From assembly GCA_964019135.1 (NCBI GenBank), contig OZ025263.1:37860133-37924132 (forward strand): a stretch of 64,000 nucleotides of DNA. The letters are read 5' to 3'. The stretch is from Arenicola marina (Eukaryota; Annelida; Polychaeta; Arenicolidae). The notes below the pieces were generated by a model. The model had not been told where the DNA came from. It ran no database searches and worked only from the letters and a program-made list of their open reading frames with translations. Position numbers and translations under genes: made by a program. Of the stretch, positions 48,701 to 60,700 are shown one piece after another; the first letter of the stretch is position 1; every line of letters starts with the position of its first letter.

Positions 48701-51700
48701 CGTAGCACCGGCCTTCTCTGTGGAGTTTGTAGGCTACTATCTAGGTAAAGGACGTAGCAACGGCCTTCTCTGTGGAGTTTCTGGCTACTATCTAGGTAAA
48801 GGACGTACCATCGCCCTTCTCTGTGGAGTTTGTAGGCTACTATCTAGGTAAAGGACGTACCACCGGCCTTTTCTGTGGAGTTTGTGGACTACTATCTAGG
48901 TAAAGGACGTACCACCGCCCTTCTCTGTGGAGTTTGTAGGCTACTATCTAGGTAAAGGACGTACCACCGCCCTTCTCTGTGGAGTTTGTAGGCTACTATC
49001 TAGGTAAAGGACGTACCACCGGCCTTCTATGTGGAGTTTGTGGGCTAGTATCTAGGTAAAGGACATACCACCGGCCCTCTCTGTGGAGTTTGTGGGCTAC
49101 TATCTAGGTAAAGGACATATCACCGGCCTTCTATGTGGAGTTTGTAGGCTACTATCTAGGTAAAGAACGTAGCACCGGCCTTCTCTGTAGAGTTTGTAGG
49201 CTACTATCTAGGTAAAGGACATACCACCGGCCTTCTATGTGGAGTTTGTAGGCTACTATCTAGGTAAAGGACGTGGCACCGGCTTTCTCTGTGGAGTTTG
49301 TGGGCTACTATCTAGGTAAAGGACGTAGCAACGGCCTTCTCTGTGGAGTTTGTAGGATACTATCTAGGTAAAGGACGTGGCACCGGCCTTCTCTGTGGAG
49401 TTAGTAGGCTACTATCTAGGTAAAGGACATACCACCGCCCTTCTCTGTGGAGTTTGTAGGCTACTATCTAGGTAAAGGACGTACCACCGGCCTTCTCTGT
49501 GGAGTTTGTGGGCTAGTATCTAGGTAAAGGACGTAGCACCGGCCTTCTCTGTGGAGTTTGTAGGATACTATCTAGGTAAAGGACGTGGCACCGGCTTTCT
49601 CTGTGGAGTTTGTTGGCTACTATCTAGGTAAAGGACGTACCACCGGCCTTCTCTGGAGTTAGTAGGCTACTATCTAGGTAAAGGACATACCACCGCCCTT
49701 CTCTGTGGAGTTTGTAGGCTACTATCTAGGTAAAGGACGTACCACCGGCCTTCTCTGTGGAGTTTGTGGGCTACTATCTAGGTAAAGGACGTACCACCGC
49801 CCTTCTCTGTGGAGTTTGTAGGCTACTATCTAGGTAAAGGACGTACCACCGGCCTTCTCTGTGGAGTTTGTGGACTACTATCTAGGTAAAAGACGTACCA
49901 CCGGCCTTCTCTGTGGAGTTTGTAGGCTACTATCTAGGTAAAGGACGTGGCACCGGCTTTCTCTGTGGAGTTTGTTGGCTACTATCTAGGTAAAGGACGT
50001 ACCACCGGCCTTCTCTGTGGAGTTTGTGGGCTACTATCTAGGTAAAGGACATACCACCGGCCTTCTCTGTGGAGTTTGTAGGCTACTATCTAGGTAAAGG
50101 ACGTACCACCGGCCTTCTCTGTGGAGTTTGTGGGCTACTATCTAGGTAAAGGACGTAGCACCGGCCTTCTCTGTGGAGTTTGTAGGATACTATCTAGGTA
50201 AAGGACGTGGCACCGGCTTTCTCTGTGGAGTTTGTTGGCTACTATCTAGGTAAAGGACGTACCACCGGCCTTCTCTGTGGAGTTTGTAGGCTACTATCTA
50301 GGTAAAGGACGTAGCACCGGCCTTCTCTGTGGAGTTTGTAGGCTACTATCTAGGTAAAGGACGTAGTAACGGCCTTCTCTGTGGAGTTTGTAGGCTACTA
50401 TCTAGGTAAAGGACGTAGCACCGGCCTTCTCTGTGGAGTTTGTGGACTACTATCTAGGTAAAGGACATATCACCGGCCTTCTCTGTGGAGTTTGTGGACT
50501 ACTATCTAGGTAAAGGACATATCACCGGCCTTCTCTGTGGAGTTTGTGGACTACTATCTAGGTAAAGGACGTAGCACCGGCCTTCTCTGTGGAGTTTGTA
50601 GGCTACTATCTAGGTAAAGGACATACCACCGGCCTTCTCTGTGGAGTTTGTAGGCTACTATCTAGGTAAAGCACGTAGTAACGGCCTTCTCTGTGGAGTT
50701 TGTAGGCTACTATCTAGGTAAAGGACGTAGCACCGGCCTTCTCTGTGGAGTTTGTAGGCTACTATCTAGGTAAAGGACGTAGCACCGGCCTTCTCTGTGG
50801 AGTTTGTTGGCTACTATCTAGGTAAAGGACGTACCACCGGCCTTCTCTGTGGAGTTAGTAGGCTACTATCTAGGTAAAGGACATACCACCGCCCTTCTCT
50901 GTGGAGTTTGTAGGCTACTATCTAGGTAAAGGACGTACCACCGGCCTTCTCTGTGGAGTTTGTGGGCTAGTATCTAGGTAAAGGACATACCACCGGCCTT
51001 CTCTGTGGAGTTTGTGGGCTACTATCTAGGTAAAGGACGTACCACCGCCCTTCTCTGTGGAGTTTGTAGGCTACTATCTAGGTAAAGGACGTACCACCGG
51101 CCTTCTCTGTGGAGTTTGTGGACTACTATCTAGGTAAAGGACGTACCACCGGCCTTCTCTGTGGAGTTAGTAGGCTACTATCTAGGTAAAGGACATACCA
51201 CCGCCCTTCTCTGAGGAGTTTGTAGGCTACTATCTAGGTAAAGGACGTACCACCGGCCTTCTCTGTGGAGTTTGTGGGCTAGTATCTAGGTAAAGGACAT
51301 ACCACCGGCCTTCTCTGTGGAGTTTGTGGGCTACTATCTAGGTAAAGGACATACCACCGGCCTTCTATGTGGAGTTTGTAGGCTACTATCTAGGTAAAGA
51401 ACGTAGCACCGGCCTTCTTTGTAGAGTTTGTAGGCTACTATCTAGGTAAAGGACGCGGCACCGGGTTTCTCTGAGGAGTTTGTAGGCTACTATCTAGGTA
51501 AAGGACGTAGCAATGGCCTTCTCTGTGGAGTTTGTAGGCTACTATCTAGGTAAAGGACGTACCACCGCCCTTCTCTGTGGAGTTTGTAGGCTACTATCTA
51601 GGTAAAGGACGTAGCACCGGCCTTCTCTGTGGAGTTTGTAGGCTACTATCTAGGTAAAGGACGTAGCAACGGCCTTCTCTGTGGAGTTTCTGGCTACTAT

Positions 51701-54700
51701 CTAGGTAAAGGACGTACCACCGCCCTTCTCTGTGGAGTTTGTAGGCTACTATCTAGGTAAAGGACGTACCACCGGCCTTTTCTGTGGAGTTTGTGGACTA
51801 CTATCTAGGTAAAGGACGTACCACCGCCCTTCTCTGTGGAGTTTGTAGGCTACTATCTAGGTAAAGGACGTACCACCGCCCTTCTCTGTGGAGTTTGTAG
51901 GCTACTATCTAGGTAAAGGACGTACCACCGGCCTTCTATGTGGAGTTTGTGGGCTAGTATCTAGGTAAAGGACATACCACCGGCCTTCTCTGTGGAGTTT
52001 GTGGGCTACTATCTAGGTAAAGGACATATCACCGGCCTTCTATGTGGAGTTTGTAGGCTACTATCTAGGTAAAGAACGTAGCACCGGCCTTCTCTGTAGA
52101 GTTTGTAGGCTACTATCTAGGTAAAGGACATACCACCGGCCTTCTATGTGGAGTTTGTAGGCTACTATCTAGGTAAAGGACGTGGCACCGGCTTTCTCTG
52201 TGGAGTTTGTGGGCTACTATCTAGGTAAAGGACGTAGCAACGGCCTTCTCTGTGGAGTTTGTAGGATACTATCTAGGTAAAGGACGTGGCACCGGCCTTC
52301 TCTGTGGAGTTAGTAGGCTACTATCTAGGTAAAGGACATACCACCGCCCTTCTCTGTGGAGTTTGTAGGCTACTATCTAGGTAAAGGACGTACCACCGGC
52401 CTTCTCTGTGGAGTTTGTGGGCTAGTATCTAGGTAAAGGACGTAGCACCGGCCTTCTCTGTGGAGTTTGTAGGATACTATCTAGGTAAAGGACGTGGCAC
52501 CGGCTTTCTCTGTGGAGTTTGTTGGCTACTATCTAGGTAAAGGACGTACCACCGGCCTTCTCTGTGGAGTTAGTAGGCTACTATCTAGGTAAAGGACATA
52601 CCACCGCCCTTCTCTGTGGAGTTTGTAGGCTACTATCTAGGTAAAGGACGTACCACCGGCCTTCTCTGTGGAGTTTGTGGGCTACTATCTAGGTAAAGGA
52701 CGTAGCACCGGCCTTCTCTGTGGAGTTTGTAGGATACTATCTAGGTAAAGGACGTGGCACCGGCTTTCTCTGTGGAGTTTGTTGGCTACTATCTAGGTAA
52801 AGGACGTACCACCGGCCTTCTCTGTGGAGTTTGTAGGCTACTATCTAGGTAAAGGACGTAGCACCGGCCTTCTCTGTGGAGTTTGTAGGCTACTATCTAG
52901 GTAAAGGACGTGGCACCGGCTTTCTCTGTGGAGTTTGTTGGCTACTATCTAGGTAAAGGACGTACCACCGGCCTTCTCTGTGGAGTTTGTAGGCTACTAT
53001 CTAGGTAAAGGACGTACCACCGGCCTTCTCTGTGGAGTTTGTAGGCTACTATCTAGGTAAAGGACGTACCACCGGCCTTCTCTGTGGAGTTTGTGGGCTA
53101 CTATCTAGGTAAAGGACGTAGCACCGGCCTTCTCTGTGGAGTTTGTAGGATACTATCTAGGTAAAGGACGTGGCACCGGCTTTCTCTGTGGAGTTTGTTG
53201 GCTACTATCTAGGTAAAGGACGTACCACCGGCCTTCTCTGTGGAGTTTGTAGGCTACTATCTAGGTAAAGGACGTAGCACCGGCCTTCTCTGTGGAGTTT
53301 GTAGGCTACTATCTAGGTAAAGGACGTAGTAACGGCCTTCTCTGTGGAGTTTGTAGGCTACTATCTAGGTAAAGGACGTAGCACCGGCCTTCTCTGTTTA
53401 GTTTGTGGACTACTATCTAGGTAAAGGACATATCACCGGCCTTCTCTGTGGAGTTTGTGGACTACTATCTAGGTAAAGGACATATCACCGGCCTTCTCTG
53501 TGGAGTTTGTGGACTACTATCTAGGTAAAGGACGTAGCACCGGCCTTCTCTGTGGAGTTTGTAGGCTACTATCTAGGTAAAGGACATACCACCGGCCTTC
53601 TCTGTGGAGTTTGTAGGCTACTATCTAGGTAAAGGACATACCACCGGCCTTCTCTGTGGAGTTTGTAGGCTACTATCTAGGTAAAGGACGTAGCACCGGC
53701 CTTCTCTGTGGAGTTTGTAGGCTACTATCTAGGTAAAGGACGTAGCACCGGCCTTCTCTGTGGAGTTTGTTGGCTACTATCTAGGTAAAGGACGTACCAC
53801 CGGCCTTCTCTGTGGAGTTAGTAGGCTACTATCTAGGTAAAGGACATACCACCGCCCTTCTCTGTGGAGTTTGTAGGCTACTATCTAGGTAAAGGACGTA
53901 CCACCGGCCTTCTCTGTGGAGTTTGTGGGCTAGTATCTAGGTAAAGGACATACCACCGGCCTTCTCTGTGGAGTTTGTGGGCTACTATCTAGGTAAAGGA
54001 CGTACCACCGCCCTTCTCTGTGGAGTTTGTAGGCTACTATCTAGGTAAAGGACGTACCACCGGCCTTCTCTGTGGAGTTTGTGGACTACTATCTAGGTAA
54101 AGGACGTACCACCGGCCTTCTCTGTGGAGTTAGTAGGCTACTATCTAGGTAAAGGACATACCACCGCCCTTCTCTGAGGAGTTTGTAGGCTACTATCTAG
54201 GTAAAGGACGTACCACCGGCCTTCTCTGTGGAGTTTGTGGGCTAGTATCTAGGTAAAGGACATACCACCGGCCTTCTCTGTGGAGTTTGTGGGCTACTAT
54301 CTAGGTAAAGGACATACCACCGGCCTTCTATGTGGAGTTTGTAGGCTACTATCTAGGTAAAGAACGTAGCACCGGCCTTCTTTGTAGAGTTTGTAGGCTA
54401 CTATCTAGGTAAAGGACGCGGCACCGGCTTTCTCTGAGGAGTTTGTAGGCTACTATCTAGGTAAAGGACGTAGCAATGGCCTTCTCTGTGGAGTTTGTAG
54501 GCTACTATCTAGGTAAAGGACGTACCACCGCCCTTCTCTGTGGAGTTTGTAGGCTACTATCTAGGTAAAGGACGTAGCACCGGCCTTCTCTGTGGAGTTT
54601 GTAGGCTACTATCTAGGTAAAGGACGTAGCAACGGCCTTCTCTGTGGAGTTTCTGGCTACTATCTAGGTAAAGGACGTACCACCGCCCTTCTCTGTGGAG

Positions 54701-57700
54701 TTTGTAGGCTACTATCTAGGTAAAGGACGTACCACCGGCCTTTTCTGTGGAGTTTGTGGACTACTATCTAGGTAAAGGACGTACCACCGCCCTTCTCTGT
54801 GGAGTTTGTAGGCTACTATCTAGGTAAAGGACGTACCACCGCCCTTCTCTGTGGAGTTTGTAGGCTACTATCTAGGTAAAGGACGTACCACCGGCCTTCT
54901 ATGTGGAGTTTGTGGGCTAGTATCTAGGTAAAGGACATACCACCGGCCTTCTCTGTGGAGTTTGTGGGCTACTATCTAGGTAAAGGACATATCACCGGCC
55001 TTCTATGTGGAGTTTGTAGGCTACTATCTAGGTAAAGAACGTACCACCGGCCTTCTCTGTAGAGTTTGTAGGCTACTATCTAGGTAAAGGACATACCACC
55101 GGCCTTCTATGTGGAGTTTGTAGGCTACTATCTAGGTAAAGGACGTGGCACCGGCTTTCTCTGTGGAGTTTGTGGGCTACTATCTAGGTAAAGGACGTAG
55201 CAACGGCCTTCTCTGTGGAGTTTGTAGGATACTATCTAGGTAAAGGACGTGGCACCGGCCTTCTCTGTGGAGTTAGTAGGCTACTATCTAGGTAAAGGAC
55301 ATACCACCGCCCTTCTCTGTGGAGTTTGTAGGCTACTATCTAGGTAAAGGACGTACCACCGGCCTTCTCTGTGGAGTTTGTGGGCTAGTATCTAGGTAAA
55401 GGACGTAGCACCGGCCTTCTCTGTGGAGTTTGTAGGATACTATCTAGGTAAAGGACGTGGCACCGGCTTTCTCTGTGGAGTTTGTTGGCTACTATCTAGG
55501 TAAAGGACGTACCACCGGCCTTCTCTGGAGTTAGTAGGCTACTATCTAGGTAAAGGACATACCACCGCCCTTCTCTGTGGAGTTTGTAGGCTACTATCTA
55601 GGTAAAGGACGTACCACCGGCCTTCTCTGTGGAGTTTGTGGGCTACTATCTAGGTAAAGGACGTACCACCGCCCTTCTCTGTGGAGTTTGTAGGCTACTA
55701 TCTAGGTAAAGGACGTACCACCGGCCTTCTCTGTGGAGTTTGTGGACTACTATCTAGGTAAAGGACGTACCACCGGCCTTCTCTGTGGAGTTAGTAGGCT
55801 ACTATCTAGGTAAAGGACATACCACCGCCCTTCTCTGAGGAGTTTGTAGGCTACTATCTAGGTAAAGGACGTACCACCGGCCTTCTCTGTGGTGTTTGTG
55901 GGCTAGTATCTAGGTAAAGGACATACCACCGGCCTTCTCTGTGGAGTTTGTGGGCTACTATCTAGGTAAAGGACATACCACCGGCCTTCTATGTGGAGTT
56001 TGTAGGCTACTATCTAGGTAAAGAACGTAGCACCGGCCTTCTTTGTAGAGTTTGTAGGCTACTATCTAGGTAAAGGACGTAGCAACGGCCTTCTCTGTGG
56101 AGTTTGTAGGCTACTATCTAGGTAAAGGACGTAGCAATGGCCTTCTCTGTGGAGTTTGTAGGCTACTATCTAGGTAAAGGACATACCACCGGCCTTCTAT
56201 GTGGAGTTTGTGGGCTACTATCTAGGTAAAGAACGTAGCACCGGCCTTCTCTGTGGAGTTTGTGGGCTACTATCTAGGTAAAGGACATACCACCGGCCTT
56301 CTATGTGGAGTTTGTAGGCTACTATCTAGGTAAAGAACGTAGCACCGGCCTTCTTTGTAGAGTTTGTAGGCTACTATCTAGGTAAAGGACGTAGTAACGG
56401 CCTTCTTTGTAGAGTTTGTAGGCTACTATCTAGGTAAAGGACATACCACCGGCCTTCTATGTGGAGTTTGTAGGCTACTATCTAGGTAAAGAACGTAGCA
56501 CCGGCCTTCTCTGTGGAGTTTGTAGGCTACTATCTAGGTAAAGGACGTACCACCGCCCTTCTCTGTGGAGTTTGTAGGCTACTATCTAGGTAAAGGACGT
56601 ACCACCGGCCTTCTCTGTGGAGTTTGTGGACTACTATCTAGGTAAAGGACGTACCACCGCCCTTCTCTGTGGAGTTTGTAGGCTACTATCTAGGTAAAGC
56701 ACGTACCACCGGCCTTCTCTGTGGAGTTTGTGGACTACTATCTAGGTAAAGGACGTACCACCGGCCTTCTCTGTGGAGTTAGTAGGCTACTATCTAGGTA
56801 AAGGACATACCACCGCCCTTCTCTGAGGAGTTTGTAGGCTACTATCTAGGTAAAGGACGTACCACCGGCCTTCTCTGTGGAGTTTGTAGGCTACTATCTA
56901 GGTAAAGGACATACCACCGCCCTTCTCTGTGGAGTTTGTAGGCTACTATCTAGGTAAAGGACGTACCACCGGCCTTCTCTGTGGAGTTAGTAGGCTACTA
57001 TCTAGGTAAAGGACATACCACCGCCCTTCTCTGAGGAGTTTGTAGGCTACTATCTAGGTAAAGGACGTACCACCGGCCTTCTCTGTGGAGTTTGTAGGCT
57101 ACTATCTAGGTAAAGGACGTACCACCGGCATTCTATGTGGAGTTTGTAGGCTACTATCTAGGTAAAGGACGTACCACCGGCCTTCTCTGTGGAGTTTGTG
57201 GGCTACTATCTAGGTAAAGGACGTACCACCGGCCTTCTATGTGGAGTTTGTAGGCTACTATCTAGGTAAAGAACGTAGCACCGGCCTTCTTTGTAGAGTT
57301 TGTAGGCTACTATCTAGGTAAAGGACGTAGTAACGGCCTTCTTTGTAGAGTTTGTAGGCTACTATCTAGGTAAAGGACATACCACCGGCCTTCTATGTGG
57401 AGTTTGTAGGCTACTATCTAGGTAAAGAACGTAGCACCGGCCTTCTCTGTGGAGTTTGTAGGCTACTATCTAGGTAAAGGACGTACCACCGCCCTTCTCT
57501 GTGGAGTTTGTAGGCTACTATCTAGGTAAAGCACGTACCACCGGCCTTCTCTGTGGAGTTTGTGGACTACTATCTAGGTAAAGGACGTACCACCGGCCTT
57601 CTCTGTGGAGTTAGTAGGCTACTATCTAGGTAAAGGACATATCACCGCCCTTCTCTGAGGAGTTTGTAGGCTACTATCTAGGTAAAGGACGTACCACCGG

Positions 57701-60700
57701 CCTTCTCTGTGGAGTTTGTGGGCTAGTATCTAGGTAAAGGACATACCACCGGCCTTCTCTGTGGAGTTTGTGGGCTACTATCTAGGTAAAGGACATACCA
57801 CCGGCCTTCTATGTGGAGTTTGTAGGCTACTATCTAGGTAAAGAACGTAGCACCGGCCTTCTTTGTAGAGTTTGTAGGCTACTATCTAGGTAAAGGACGT
57901 AGTAACGGCCTTCTTTGTAGAGTTTGTAGGATACTATCTAGGTAAAGGACGTGGCACCGGCTTTCTCTGAGGAGTTTGTAGGCTACTATCTATGTAAAGG
58001 ACGTAGCAACGGCCTTCTCTGTGGAGTTTGTAGGCTACTATCTAGGTAAAGGACGTAGCAATGGCCTTCTCTGTGGAGTTTGTAGGCTACTATCTAGGTA
58101 AAGGACATACCACCGGCCTTCTATGTGGAGTTTGTAGGCTACTATCTAGGTAAAGAACGTAGCACCGGCCTTCTCTGTGGAGTTTGTGGGCTACTATCTA
58201 GGTAAAGGACATACCACCGGCCTTCTATGTGGAGTTTGTAGGCTACTATCTAGGTAAAGAACGTAGCACCGGCCTTCTTTGTAGAGTTTGTAGGCTACTA
58301 TCTAGGTAAAGGACGTAGTAACGGCCTTCTTTGTAGAGTTTGTAGGCTACTATCTAGGTAAAGGACATACCACCGGCCTTCTATGTGGAGTTTGTAGGCT
58401 ACTATCTAGGTAAAGAACGTAGCACCGGCCTTCTTTGTAGAGTTTGTAGGCTACTATCTAGGTAAAGGACGTAGTAACGGCCTTCTTTGTAGAGTTTGTA
58501 GGATACTATCTAGGTAAAGAACGTACCACCGGCCTTCTATGTGGAGTTTGTAGGCTACTATCTAGGTAAAGAACGTAGCACCGGCCTTCTTTGTAGAGTT
58601 TGTAGGCTACTATCTAGGTAAAGAACGTAGCACCGGCCTTCTATGTAGAGTTTGTAGGATACTATCTAGGTAAAGGACGTGGCACCGGCTTTCTCTGTGG
58701 AGTTTGTAGGCTACTATCTAGGTAAAGGACGTACCACCGCCCTTCTCTGGGGAGTTTGTAGGCTACTATCTAAGTAAAGGACATACCACCGGCCTTCTAT
58801 GTGGAGTTTGTAGGCTACTATCTAGGTAAAGGACGTAGCACCGGCCTTCTCTGTGGAGTTTGTAGGCTACTATCTAGGTAAAGGACGTAGCAACGGCCTT
58901 CTCTGTGGAGTTTGCAGGCTACTATCTAGGTAAAGGACATACCACCGGCCTTCTATGTGGAGTTTGTAGACTACTATCTAGGTAAAGGACATACCACCGG
59001 CCTTCTCTGTGGAGTTTGTTGGCTACTATCTAGGTAAAGGACATACCACCGGCCTTCTCTGTGGAGTTTGTAGGCTACTATCTAGGTAAAGGACGTAGCA
59101 CCGGCCTTCTCTGTGGAGTTTGTAGGATACTATCTAGGTAAAGGACGTACCACCGGCCTTCTCTGTGGAGTTTGTAGGCTACTATCTAGGTAAAGGACGT
59201 AGCACCGGCCTTCTCTGTGGAGTTTGTAGGATACTATCTAGGTAAAGGACGTACCACCGGCCTTCTCTGTGGAGTTTGTTGGCTACTATCTAGGTAAAGG
59301 ACATACCACCGGCCTTCTCTGTGGAGTTTCTGGCTACTATCTAGGTAAAGGACGTACCACCGGCCTTCTCTGTGGAGTTTGTGGGCTACTATCTAGGTAA
59401 AGGACGTACCACCGCCCTTCTCTGTGGAGTTTGTAGGCTACTATCTAGGTAAAGGACGTACCACCGGCCTTCTCTGTGGAGTTTGTGGACTACTATCTAG
59501 GTAAAGGACGTACCACCGGCCTTCTCTGTGGAGTTAGTAGGCTACTATCTAGGCAAAGGACATACCACCGCCCTTCTCTGTGGAGTTTGTGGGCTACTAT
59601 CTAGGTAAAGGACGTACCACCGGCCTTCTCTGTGGAGTTTGTGGGCTAGTATCTAGGTAAAGGACATACCACCGGCCTTCTCTGTGGAGTTTGTGGGCTA
59701 CTATCTAGGTAAAGGACATACCACCGGCCTTCTATGTGGAGTTTGTAGGCTACTATCTAGGTAAAGAACGTAGCACCGGCCTTCTCTGTAGAGTTTGTAG
59801 GCTACTATCTAGGTAAAGGACATACCACCGGCCTTCTATGTGGAGTTTGTAGGCTACTATCTAGGTAAAGGACGTAGCACCGGCCTTCTCTGTGGAGTTT
59901 GTAGGCTACTATCTAGGTAAAGGACGTAGCAACGGCCTTCTCTGTGGAGTTTGTAGGCTACTATCTAGGTAAAGGACGTAGCACCGGCCTTCTCTGTGGA
60001 GTTTGTAGGATACTATCTAGGTAAAGGACGTGGCACCGGCCTTCTCTGTGGAGTTTGTAGGATACTATCTAGGTAAAGGACGTGGCACCGGCTTTCCCTG
60101 TGGAGTTTGTAGGCTACTATCTAGGTAAAGGACGTACCACCGCCCTTCTCTGGGGAGTTTGTAGGCTACTATCTAAGTAAAGGACATACCACCGGCCTTC
60201 TATGTGGAGTTTGTAGGCTACTATCTAGGTAAAGGACGTAGCACCGGCCTTCTCTGTGGAGTTTGTAGGCTACTATCTAGGTAAAGGACGTAGCACCGCC
60301 CTTCTATGTGGAGTTTGTAGGATACTATCTAGGTAAAGGACGTGGCACCGGCCTTCTCTGTGGAGTTTGTAGGATACTATCTAGGTAAAGGCCGTGGCAC
60401 CGGCTTTCCCTGTGGAGTTTGTAGGCTACTATCTAGGTAAAGGACGTACCACCGCCCTTCTCTGGGGAGTTTGTAGGCTACTATCTAAGTAAAGGACATA
60501 CCACCGGCCTTCTATGTGGAGTTTGTAGGCTACTATCTAGGTAAAGGACGTAGCACCGGCCTTCTCTGTGGAGTTTGTAGGCTACTATCTAGGTAAAGGA
60601 CGTAGCACCGCCCTTCTCTGTGGAGTTTGTGGGCTACTATCTAGGTAACGGACGTGGCACCGGCTTTCTCTGTGGAGTTTGTAGGCTACTATCTAGGTAA

